Positions 1-8,535 of a DNA stretch of 15,710 bases are shown here, in pieces. This DNA comes from Dehalococcoidia bacterium (GTDB lineage: Bacteria; Chloroflexota; Dehalococcoidia; Lucifugimonadales; Lucifugimonadaceae): positions 1 through 15,710 of the forward strand of contig JANQEF010000066.1 of NCBI GenBank assembly GCA_028278465.1, in the 5' to 3' direction. Made by a program: the position numbers and the translations under genes. Every line of letters begins with the position of its first letter. Position 1 is the stretch's first letter. The notes beneath the pieces were generated by a model. That model worked only from the letters and a program-made list of their open reading frames with translations, had not been told where the DNA came from and made no database searches.

Positions 1-114
1 AGGGCGACCGTTGAGTACTCACAGACTCACGGCGTCAGTCTTCGCGCCGCCGCGTACAACATCGCCGTCAAGCGATTGACGGAAGCGATCGAGCTGCGAG
101 GTTTCCTGAAGTAG
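1..114 (+). CDS. Glu/Leu/Phe/Val dehydrogenase (glutamate dehydrogenase), C-terminal end only
   Basis: Only the last 37 codons are present, in frame 1, ending at a TAG (112-114); the gene begins to the left of the window. The visible tail, GVSLRAAAYNIAVKRLTEAI followed by ELRG, matches the C-terminal helix of the ELFV dehydrogenase family, where a conserved 'G-V-(D/S)-(L/M)-R-x-A-A-Y' segment is followed by an amphipathic helix ending in 'RG'. Family members catalyse NAD(P)-dependent oxidative deamination of glutamate or a related amino acid in the cytoplasm. The catalytic lysine and the Rossmann domain are outside the window, so substrate and cofactor cannot be judged. The next gene is convergent, its stop lying only 15 bp away, and no hairpin with a T-run separates them. 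Family assignment is fairly sure; glutamate as substrate is an inference. Confidence 0.75.
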   Translation, partial: RATVEYSQTHGVSLRAAAYNIAVKRLTEAIELRGFLK

Positions 115-129
115 TTGAGTGGCCGGTGA

Positions 130-1527
130 TCAGATTCGCGCCGGCACGACGAACCCGAGTTTTTTCGCTCGTGCGAGTTCGGGTTCTCCGGACGCGGTGG
201 CGGCCGAGGCTTCATCGATCTCACCGGAGCTACTCTGTTCTAGCAGCGCAGTGATAGCCGGAAACTCCTCGAAGCGCGCGAGGTAGTCATGGTAGATGCG
301 TCGACCTGATACGTAGCACCAAGGCGCGAGTTGCCAGGTTCCTGCGGCGATTTGGTCGGATCCCGATCCGGGCGAAGCTGCGGCATTCCGGTTCGGCAAT
401 GGTCCCGTGATGGCATCTACGTATGCAGAGCGCATCTCCTCGAGATCGAAGCGTTCGGTAACTGCTGCTGCATCGGCCTGAGCGTCTCTCGGTGTGGATA
501 TCGACTCCAGCACCGCGTCCACAGCGGCATCGATGTCGCCGTAGTCGAAGTGCGAGGCTCCTGCGATCCCCTCCTGCTCCCTGAATGCACCGACTCGTGC
601 GCAGACCGCGGGAGTGCCGACGGCTACCGACTCCAGCGGAACCAGTCCGAACGCCTCGACAAAGCTGCCGGGACACAGCGTCACGTCTCCGGCGGCTAAG
701 TAGCCCGGCATCTGGCCCGGTGCCAGCCACTCATGCAGTTCGAGCAGATCGGCGCCGCCAAGCGACTCAGTCAATGCCGTCACTGATTCTCCGGCGAGAT
801 TCGCCTCGTCCGCCGAACCATCCGGCTGCAGCGCAGGAACGAGCAGCCGCACTCGCCTCTCCGGCAGACGCTCTTGCAGCGCAACCGCGATCTGGATCGA
901 TTCGGCTATGCCCTTCTCAAGGTGAAGGCGGTGCGGGTGGAGCAGCAGCAGGTCGCCCGGTCGTCGCAGTTCGATGCCGGCGGGCAACTCCTCGCTGACC
1001 GGCCATCCCGGGGACATGATCCCGTTCGGCACCACGACCAGCTCACCGGGATCAGTCACGATGCCGGCCGAAGCCTCGATGCAGTCTCGCAGGTACGCTG
1101 ACGGAACGATGGTGCGAGCCGCGGGAAGAGTGAACGCCGACAGCAGCGCCTCCTCGTAGACGAAGTCGTGGAGCGTACGAACGATCGGGAGATCACCCAG
1201 TGCAGCCCGCATGTAGATCGCGTCGGCGTGCAGGTACGCACGGTCAGCCCGTTCGGCACCGTCCTGCAACGAGCGCCACGCAGAGGTCAACCTGTGCGGT
1301 GCTGTCTGATACGGCGCTGGAAAACCACCTCGAAGCTCCAGCACAGGCTCGATCACAGCGCCACGAGGAGTTTCGAAGCCATCGGCGTCACCTGCGTCCA
1401 GGGACAACACCCGCACCTCGTGACCGGCTTCAGCGAGCGCATCGACCGCTTCCATCAAGATCCGCTGGGAGCCGCCCATGACCCGGTCTGGGAAGAGCGG
1501 AGCGACCGACACCGCCAGCACGCGCAT
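130..1527 (-). CDS. GT4-family glycosyltransferase with an unrecognised C-terminal extension
   Basis: Encodes 465 aa. The frame is open further upstream, but the chosen ATG at 1527 begins the expected first beta strand (MRVLAVSVAP) and lies 10 bp after the flavin reductase stop, with an AGGG ribosome site overlapping that stop. The product resembles cytoplasmic retaining glycosyltransferases of family GT4 (GT-B fold), which move a sugar from a nucleotide sugar to a lipid, glycan or small molecule. Visible marks are the early glycine pair (G18-G19), an NG at the domain junction (VVVPNGI, about 164-170), a donor-domain strand with LHLEKG (201-206), and the EX7E motif E291-AFGLVPL-E299 that binds the donor sugar. 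No signal peptide or membrane segment is seen. Residues about 385-465 go beyond the GT-B fold: a Ser/Gly/Ala linker, then a Trp/Tyr-rich stretch (WQLAPWCYVSGRRIYHDYLA, 398-417) that I do not recognise. The acceptor is unknown. Confidence 0.85.
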   Translation of the reverse strand: MRVLAVSVAPLFPDRVMGGSQRILMEAVDALAEAGHEVRVLSLDAGDADGFETPRGAVIEPVLELRGGFPAPYQTAPHRLTSAWRSLQDGAERADRAYLHADAIYMRAALGDLPIVRTLHDFVYEEALLSAFTLPAARTIVPSAYLRDCIEASAGIVTDPGELVVVPNGIMSPGWPVSEELPAGIELRRPGDLLLLHPHRLHLEKGIAESIQIAVALQERLPERRVRLLVPALQPDGSADEANLAGESVTALTESLGGADLLELHEWLAPGQMPGYLAAGDVTLCPGSFVEAFGLVPLESVAVGTPAVCARVGAFREQEGIAGASHFDYGDIDAAVDAVLESISTPRDAQADAAAVTERFDLEEMRSAYVDAITGPLPNRNAAASPGSGSDQIAAGTWQLAPWCYVSGRRIYHDYLARFEEFPAITALLEQSSSGEIDEASAATASGEPELARAKKLGFVVPARI

Positions 1528-1537
1528 CCGAACTGCC

Positions 1538-2029
1538 CTACCGCTCGACGAAGTCGCCGAAGCGGCCCTGGAACCACAGCATCGGCTCGCCTTCTCCAAT
1601 GCTCAGGCACTCGACCTCTGCGACGAACAGCGTGTGATCGCCCGCCTCGTGCTCGGAGACCACGCGGCAGTCCATAGCCGCCAGCGCCTCGCCGATGACT
1701 GTCGATTCGCCGAGTCCGCAGAAAGGGATGGTCGCCGTCTGATCGCGCTCTTCGGGCGGTTTCGTGTAGTGCCTTGCGATCTCCCGCTGGCCTGTGCCGA
1801 GGATGCTCAGACCAAACCGGCGGCTGGCCTTGATGAGTGGGAACGTGTTCCGGTTGTGGCCGATGCAGGCAAGGGCAAGCGGCGGCGAGAGCGAGACCGA
1901 CACCACACCATTGGCTGTCATGCCGTGTGTGCCGCCGTCCGGCTCAGGCGTGGTGATCACGGTCACGCCGGTGCCGAAGTTGGACCACGCCTGCCGGAAG
2001 TTTTCGGGAGTGACCGCTTCGCCGGTCAA
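1538..2029 (-). CDS. Flavin reductase-like (FMN-binding split barrel) protein
   Basis: Encodes 163 aa from a TTG start at 2029, chosen because GAGGAG stands 6 nt upstream (2036-2041) and because the family usually begins with 'x-P-x-x-F-R-x-A'. An ATG further upstream (2137) would add 36 unlike residues and overlap the gyrA terminator. The protein belongs to the flavin reductase-like/DIM6-NTAB family: soluble dimers that bind FMN or FAD and reduce it with NAD(P)H, often to supply a partner monooxygenase. Family marks are GTGVTVIT (19-26), GMTANGVVSVSLSPPLALAC (36-55, the flavin-binding strand and loop), AGDHTLFVAEV (129-139) and PMLWFQGRFG (149-158). The glycosyltransferase begins 10 bp after the stop, so the two are probably cotranscribed, although a functional link is not obvious. 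No monooxygenase partner is visible in the window. Some members are oxygenases or decarboxylases, so 'reductase' is a family name here. Confidence 0.87.
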   Translation of the reverse strand: MTGEAVTPENFRQAWSNFGTGVTVITTPEPDGGTHGMTANGVVSVSLSPPLALACIGHNRNTFPLIKASRRFGLSILGTGQREIARHYTKPPEERDQTATIPFCGLGESTVIGEALAAMDCRVVSEHEAGDHTLFVAEVECLSIGEGEPMLWFQGRFGDFVER

Positions 2030-2035
2030 GGCTGT

Positions 2036-2041
2036 CTCCTC
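2036..2041 (-). promoter_or_regulatory. Ribosome binding site fixing the TTG start of the flavin reductase gene
   Basis: The minus strand reads GAGGAG, a strong Shine-Dalgarno match, 6 nt before the TTG at 2029-2027. No comparable site precedes any other candidate start in this frame, so it decides the start in favour of TTG over the upstream ATG at 2137. Confidence 0.75.
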
Positions 2042-2137
2042 GCCCTGAACTCCGCCGGTTCGAACTGAACCGATGCTCGGCGAGAGATTACACGATCTCA
2101 GAGCGCGGACGAGGATGCTAGCGAACAGGAGCTGCAC

Positions 2138-2173
2138 AAAAAGAGACCGGCCTGCGGTTCGCAGGCCGGTCTC
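2138..2173 (-). terminator. Rho-independent terminator of gyrA
   Basis: A perfect 13 bp inverted repeat, GAGACCGGCCTGC / GCAGGCCGGTCTC (2143-2155 and 2161-2173), encloses a 5 nt loop. On the minus strand it is followed at once by five T (2142-2138). It lies 50 bp beyond the gyrA stop codon and points the right way for gyrA. It separates gyrA from the flavin reductase-glycosyltransferase pair, which must then have its own promoter in the roughly 110 bp that remain. It is the only fully canonical intrinsic terminator in the window. Confidence 0.93.
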
Positions 2174-2222
2174 CAGTTAGCTATTCGATTCCGGTGAGCA
2201 GAGTGCGCTGCCTCAGAGAAGA

Positions 2223-4835
<2,613 letters not shown>

Positions 4836-4992
4836 TCTTCACTCCCGGATTGCGGGTCAACCAGGGCTTTCGCTGCAGAGCCTGCCAAACACGGCGAATT
4901 CACACCGAACACGACCGTTTCGGTGCGTTAACTGGCGCGCTTAATCGAGGATAGTGTCTCGGGATGCGAAAGCTGAGAACAAATCAAGTTCA

Positions 4993-5021
4993 ATTCTACG
5001 CCTTTCCCGCTCGCGCGTACA
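4993..5021 (-). promoter_or_regulatory. Possible gyrA promoter
   Basis: On the minus strand TAGAAT (4998-4993) matches the -10 consensus in five of six positions. It is preceded at 17 nt by TGTACG (5021-5016), only a 3/6 match to a -35 box. It would leave a leader of about 150 nt before gyrA. The -35 lies inside an alternating purine-pyrimidine tract. The call rests on short motifs alone and is weak. Confidence 0.25.
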
Positions 5022-5037
5022 GGCGCGCACGCGCGTG
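5012..5037. repeat. Alternating purine-pyrimidine (CG/CA-rich) tract upstream of gyrA
   Basis: Two runs of strict pyrimidine-purine alternation, 5012-5021 (10 nt) and 5023-5037 (15 nt), adjoin with a single phase break at 5021-5023. The second run contains the perfect 10 bp palindrome CACGCGCGTG (5028-5037). Such (CG)n/(CA)n runs are the classic type of sequence that converts to Z-DNA under negative supercoiling. On RNA the region could also fold into a bulged hairpin after the upstream amidotransferase-like gene, but no T-run follows, so it is not a canonical terminator. Confidence 0.6.
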
Positions 5038-5051
5038 AGAAACCCTGCAGC

Positions 5052-5660
5052 CTACTGCTCTCCGGCTGCACGTTCGACGAGTGCTAGCAACAGGCTGTCG
5101 AAACCGGAAGGCAGCGAGTCGATCTCATGAGCGTTCCACTGCACGCCGATCACCCAGTTGCGGCCAGGAAGCTCGAAGGCGGCGATGGTGCGGTCTTCCC
5201 GGTAGCAGGACGCCATGAGGTCTGGCGCAAGCTGGTTGGCCGAGATGCCTTCCGTGTTGCTGAACGGAACGCTGACCCAGCCTGAGCCTGCAATCGTGTA
5301 GGAGAGCTTCGCGCCGGGCGAGATGAAGATCGGACTCTTCGCCGGTGCTTCAGAAGCGTTCTGCAGGCGCATGGGAGGCTTTCCGCCAAGCGCGCAGTTG
5401 AGGGCGTGCATGCCCCAGCCGACGCCGAGGACCGGCATCTCTCGCTTCAGCGCATCGGTGAGCACGTCTGGGACGTCGCCGTCAAAAGACGAAGTGCCTA
5501 TCGCCAGCAAAGCGCCGACTTCGTTAGGTATTTGAGCGTCGTCCGTTACGGCTATCGGCAAGCCGTCGCCGTGTTCGACTGCCAGAAAAAAGTCGGACGG
5601 GGTTTCTGCGCTGGACGTCAGGACCGCCACGACACCGGCGCCGGTCTGCTCAGTAGCCAC
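5052..5660 (-). CDS. Class I glutamine amidotransferase-like protein, probable pseudoenzyme
   Basis: Encodes 202 aa from a GTG start without a clear ribosome site, 35 bp after pspAB. The layout follows class I amidotransferases of the peptidase C26 (PuuD-like) type: a strand-loop ALLAIG (50-55, where active members have a Gly-rich oxyanion loop), the nucleophile-elbow block PVLGVGWGMHALNCALGG (76-93), LAPDL (144-148), RTIAAFELPG (157-166) and VIGVQWNAHE (170-179). Active enzymes have GxCxG at the elbow and VQWHPE near the end, supplying the Cys-His-Glu triad that hydrolyses glutamine or gamma-glutamyl amides. Here the cysteine is glycine (G81, codon GGC) and HPE is replaced by NAHE (176-179), so amidotransferase or hydrolase activity is not expected. 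The frame is intact over its full length. Its position after htpX and pspAB suggests a binding or scaffold role in that unit, which is an inference. Confidence 0.75.
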   Translation of the reverse strand: MATEQTGAGVVAVLTSSAETPSDFFLAVEHGDGLPIAVTDDAQIPNEVGALLAIGTSSFDGDVPDVLTDALKREMPVLGVGWGMHALNCALGGKPPMRLQNASEAPAKSPIFISPGAKLSYTIAGSGWVSVPFSNTEGISANQLAPDLMASCYREDRTIAAFELPGRNWVIGVQWNAHEIDSLPSGFDSLLLALVERAAGEQ

Positions 5661-5695
5661 CAGAAGTCAGGCCTGCGGGAAACGGGTCGGGAAGA

Positions 5696-6301
5696 TCAGA
5701 ACGGTATGCCCCAGAGACCCATCCACTCTTCCATGTTGCGCTCGATCACCATGCCCTGCCTGCGGGCTCGAGAGGCGAGTGAGACTTCGGTGGGCTTGTC
5801 GCGGTCGCCGGTCGATTCGCCGGTCGGCACGAATGGGTAGAACGACTTTCGGTCGTAGCGGTAGATCCAGTAGGTGCGCAGGCCGGAGCGGAACGAGTTG
5901 TCGTCCACGGTGCCCGTAAAGTAGAGCTCGAAAACGGCCGCCAGCAGGTTGCCTGCGCCGCCGTTCGCTCCCATCGCATTGCCGACGGTGTAGACAGACG
6001 AGACCAGGTCTTCGAAGTTCCCGTCCTCCATCACCACCCAGCGCATGCCGTGATCATCGTCCTGGATCTCGAAGGCGGTCTTGGTAGCGCCGGGACCTGA
6101 GTAGAGGACCGGGTCGAGCTCTTGCTTCAGGTCCCTCATGAAGGGGTTCGATTCGTCGTTCCTGAAGATCAGGCCGCCACGGCGGGAAGGGCTGATCTCG
6201 CCTCGTGCCATCAGGCGCTGCTCAGCGCGGATGATGCTGGACATGACAGACCAGTCTGTTCTGGCCTGCGGCCGCCTGCCGAAAAGTCGGTCCAATACCA
6301 C
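5696..6301 (-). CDS. pspAB: PspA-associated protein PspAB
   Basis: Encodes 201 aa from a GTG start, with GAGAGAGG about 10 nt upstream and 17 bp after the htpX stop. I recognise the PspAB family by its order of segments: a short amphipathic start ending in 'LFGRRP' (6-11), the central WVVMEDGNFEDLVSSVYTV (88-106), LLAAVFELYF (about 119-128), YWIYRYDRKSFYPFVPTG (about 143-160) and the terminal block MEEWMGLWGIPF. No signal peptide or membrane helix is seen, so the protein is probably cytoplasmic. In archaea, Actinobacteria and Chloroflexota, pspAB is found near pspA, pspAA or an htpX-type protease gene. The biochemical role is not established, and association with membrane-stress signalling is known mainly from gene neighbourhoods. 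The coupling to htpX here fits that pattern, but pspA itself is absent from the window. The family call rests on recalled motif resemblance. Confidence 0.78.
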   Translation of the reverse strand: MVLDRLFGRRPQARTDWSVMSSIIRAEQRLMARGEISPSRRGGLIFRNDESNPFMRDLKQELDPVLYSGPGATKTAFEIQDDDHGMRWVVMEDGNFEDLVSSVYTVGNAMGANGGAGNLLAAVFELYFTGTVDDNSFRSGLRTYWIYRYDRKSFYPFVPTGESTGDRDKPTEVSLASRARRQGMVIERNMEEWMGLWGIPF

Positions 6302-6318
6302 TAAGCTACTGCCTCTCT

Positions 6319-7236
6319 CTACCGCATGCCGAACGACATCCGCCGCTCCAGCTCTTTGAGCCTGCGGATGCGCTCTTCAACGGGCGGGTGTGTGGAAAAC
6401 AGGCTGCCTACGCCGCTGCGCAGCGCAATGGGAGCGAACAGGAAAGCGCTGGCTGTCTGGAGCCTGCGCAGGTCCTGGTCCGGGATGCGAGCCATCTGGC
6501 CGGTGATCTTCTCGAGCGCAGAAGCAAGCGCTCCCGGATCGCCGGATATCTCGGCGCCACTGTGGTCCGCGCCGAACTCTCGATAGCGGGTCAGCGCCAG
6601 CACCAGCAGCTGGCCGACGAAGTAGACGACGATCGTCACAACGTACACAAGCAGGATCGCGCTGGCGTTGTTGTCCCTGCGGCCGCCCAGCCCGCCGAAC
6701 AGCATGCTCCAGAAAAACATCGTCATCAGGAAGCTGGTCAACGTCACCAGGAAGTTGCCGATGGCGAGCACTCGCATATCGCGGTTTCTGACGTGAGCCA
6801 GCTCATGGGCAAGAACAGCGTCGAGTTCACGGTCGCTGAGACGCTCCCTGATGCCGGTCGTGACAGCGACAAGAGCGTTCGAAGGGTTGCGGCCGGTAGC
6901 GAAGGCGTTAGGCACGTGTGAGTTGATGACAGCGACCTTTGGCATCGGCATCGAGGCGCGGTCCGCAAGCCGTTTGATCGATCTATGGAGTTCCGGCTCC
7001 TGCTGCTCGGTCACGAGCTTCGCTCCCGACGCCCACAGGATCATGCGGTCCGACATGAAGTACTGGAACAGCGCGAAGCCGCCGACGATCACCCCGATGA
7101 AGACGATCTGGACCGAAAGCGTCCAGAGCACCAGGGCGAAGATTGCGTACAGGATCCCGAGCATGAACATGGTGAAGTACATGCGGGAAACCAGGCCCGG
7201 GTCGCGCCTGAACTTGCGCATCCCTAGACTTGTCAT
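6319..7236 (-). CDS. htpX: HtpX-like membrane zinc metalloprotease (M48)
   Basis: Encodes 305 aa. The ATG at 7236 is chosen over one 69 nt upstream because GGAGGA (7246-7241) stands 4 nt before it and because the family usually starts just ahead of the basic 'RKFRRD' segment. HtpX proteases sit in the cytoplasmic membrane with a cytosol-facing zinc site and cut damaged or misassembled membrane proteins. Visible features are two N-terminal membrane helices (about 19-40 and 42-62), the zinc motif HELAH (144-148, followed by VRNRD), a second hydrophobic pair (about 156-180 and 192-216), the third zinc ligand in RYREFGADHSGAE (E220), and the terminal THPPVEERIRRL that many HtpX proteins carry. 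It leads the htpX-pspAB-amidotransferase-like cluster, which points to envelope quality control. It diverges from the inositol phosphatase-like gene across a 202 bp spacer. Confidence 0.92.
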   Translation of the reverse strand: MTSLGMRKFRRDPGLVSRMYFTMFMLGILYAIFALVLWTLSVQIVFIGVIVGGFALFQYFMSDRMILWASGAKLVTEQQEPELHRSIKRLADRASMPMPKVAVINSHVPNAFATGRNPSNALVAVTTGIRERLSDRELDAVLAHELAHVRNRDMRVLAIGNFLVTLTSFLMTMFFWSMLFGGLGGRRDNNASAILLVYVVTIVVYFVGQLLVLALTRYREFGADHSGAEISGDPGALASALEKITGQMARIPDQDLRRLQTASAFLFAPIALRSGVGSLFSTHPPVEERIRRLKELERRMSFGMR

Positions 7237-7240
7237 CAGT

Positions 7241-7246
7241 TCCTCC
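7241..7246 (-). promoter_or_regulatory. Strong ribosome binding site deciding the htpX start
   Basis: GGAGGA on the minus strand lies 4 nt upstream of the ATG at 7236. The longer candidate start at 7305 lacks any such site and would place the first 23 residues inside the intergenic leader. Confidence 0.8.
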
Positions 7247-7331
7247 GAAGGGTTTGGGAGATCAAAGCTATACAGCGAACTCGAAACGAGGTCGAAGAGC
7301 TGCACACACTTTCGAACGATCCCCTAGGCAT

Positions 7332-7364
7332 TAGAATTCTATCGGCAGTGACCTGCGGGCACAA
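7332..7364. promoter_or_regulatory. Candidate bidirectional promoter with a palindromic -10 element
   Basis: The 10 bp palindrome TAGAATTCTA (7332-7341) supplies a TAGAAT -10 box (5/6 to consensus) on each strand. Leftward, toward htpX, a TTGTGC -35-like hexamer (7364-7359) stands exactly 17 nt away. Rightward, toward the inositol phosphatase gene, only a poor TTTCGA lies at 16 nt. Predicted leaders would be about 95 nt on both sides. The palindrome is read directly; promoter activity is an inference. Confidence 0.45.
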
Positions 7365-7424
7365 TTCGCTGCTGCCCGTCTGAATGTCCCTGCGTCCTGA
7401 ACTGTCATACGTAGTGCAGCTTCC

Positions 7425-7430
7425 AGAGGA
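7425..7430 (+). promoter_or_regulatory. Ribosome binding site for the TTG start of the inositol phosphatase-family gene
   Basis: AGAGGA lies 8 nt upstream of the TTG at 7439. The nearer TTG at 7431 is out of frame and meets a stop at once, so this site supports 7439 as the start. Confidence 0.65.
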
Positions 7431-7438
7431 TTGAGAAC

Positions 7439-8389
7439 TTGACCGCCCACGAATCGCGGCCGGGACAGCCCGCGCCGGACGATGTGACGCTGCAGGCCGC
7501 TGAAGAGCTGTCTGTCCGCGCAACCCTGGCCGCGGGCGAGTTCATCACCGAGCGCTTCGGCGGGCCGATGGAGGTGATGCAGAAGGCCGAACGCGAGGGA
7601 GTAGACATCGTCACGGACGTCGACAAGGCCTCGCAGAAGTTAATCGTCGAGATGATCGAGGAGCGCTTTCCCGATCACCAGGTGCTCGGCGAGGAGGACC
7701 CGCCAGACAAGGAGCCGCCGGCGCAAGACTACATGTGGGCGATCGATCCTATCGACGGCACCAAGAACTTCGTCAATGGCTCCACTGTCCACGCCGTGTC
7801 GGTCGGACTGCTCTTTCGTGGCACACCGGTGGCTGGCGCAATCTGGATGCCGTGGCCGGGAGACAAGAAGTTCGCGCAGGTGCACGCCCGGTCGGGCAAC
7901 GGCGCATGGATGGACGGCGAAAGGATCACGCTTCCGGCAGGAAAGAACGGCGGCGTTCCGGAGCCGGGCAGACTGGCGGCCATTCCCGCGGGCCTGCGCA
8001 GCGGGTTCGAAGTGCAGAAGCCTCTGCAGGGCAACTTCGGTGAGATCCGCATGACCGGCAGCACTTGCTACGAACTGATGATGGTCGCCACCGGTTCGAT
8101 GCAGTACGTCCTCAACGGTTACTCAAGCGTCTGGGACTACGCGGCCGGCCTCGTAATTATCAGGGAAGCCGGTGGGTTATCGATGGTTCCCGGTCCTGAG
8201 GGCTGGCGGGAGATGACCGGCTGGAGCGATCTGTTCGCCGCCGATGTCGAGACGTCGAAGCGGATGAGGTCGTGGAAGGGACCGGTGCTGTCCGCCACAC
8301 CCGAGATGGCCCGTTTTGTCTCCACGAACCTGGTTGCCCGGCGGCCGGGGCTTTTCAAGCGGGCCTGGAACTCGGTAACAGGTAAGTAG
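7439..8389 (+). CDS. Inositol monophosphatase family phosphatase
   Basis: Encodes 316 aa from a TTG start. The product is a soluble Mg-dependent phosphatase of the IMPase/FIG superfamily. All metal-binding signatures are present in order: GEED (84-87), DPIDGTKNFVNG (103-114, with the paired metal ligands D103 and D106) and WDYAAG (232-237). The region between them, including GSTCYELMMVATG (207-219), also follows the family. Members dephosphorylate inositol 1-phosphate, histidinol phosphate (HisN), fructose 1,6-bisphosphate or PAP, and the motifs alone do not settle which. The last 20-25 residues after the core (RRPGLFKRAWNSVTGK) are basic and look like a short tail. The gene stands alone between the divergent htpX cluster and the downstream phosphotriesterase-like gene 146 bp away, so no pathway context picks the substrate. 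Histidinol phosphatase is a reasonable alternative. Confidence 0.88.
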   Translation: MTAHESRPGQPAPDDVTLQAAEELSVRATLAAGEFITERFGGPMEVMQKAEREGVDIVTDVDKASQKLIVEMIEERFPDHQVLGEEDPPDKEPPAQDYMWAIDPIDGTKNFVNGSTVHAVSVGLLFRGTPVAGAIWMPWPGDKKFAQVHARSGNGAWMDGERITLPAGKNGGVPEPGRLAAIPAGLRSGFEVQKPLQGNFGEIRMTGSTCYELMMVATGSMQYVLNGYSSVWDYAAGLVIIREAGGLSMVPGPEGWREMTGWSDLFAADVETSKRMRSWKGPVLSATPEMARFVSTNLVARRPGLFKRAWNSVTGK

Positions 8390-8535
8390 CACGCGGAATC
8401 GCCTGCGTGCGGCGGGCGACGTCCTTTGCACGGCTCGGGCTTCCTCCCGGTGCGTGATATAAACTGCGCTCCGCTTCGCAGACAGGCAGCGCCAGGCAAT
8501 GCTTCCTGCCAGCCACAGAACCCGCCGCAACAGTC

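Noticed and set aside
2030..2137. Longer flavin reductase starting at the ATG at 2137
   Set aside because: It would put coding sequence next to the gyrA terminator, has no ribosome site, and adds residues unlike the family. The TTG at 2029 has GAGGAG at 6 nt.
8390..8535. TATAAA-like box (about 8458) and GCACGC/GCGTGC hairpin (about 8390-8412) in the spacer
   Set aside because: The box lacks a matching -35, and the hairpin has a 10 nt loop and no T-run. Neither is better than chance in this composition.
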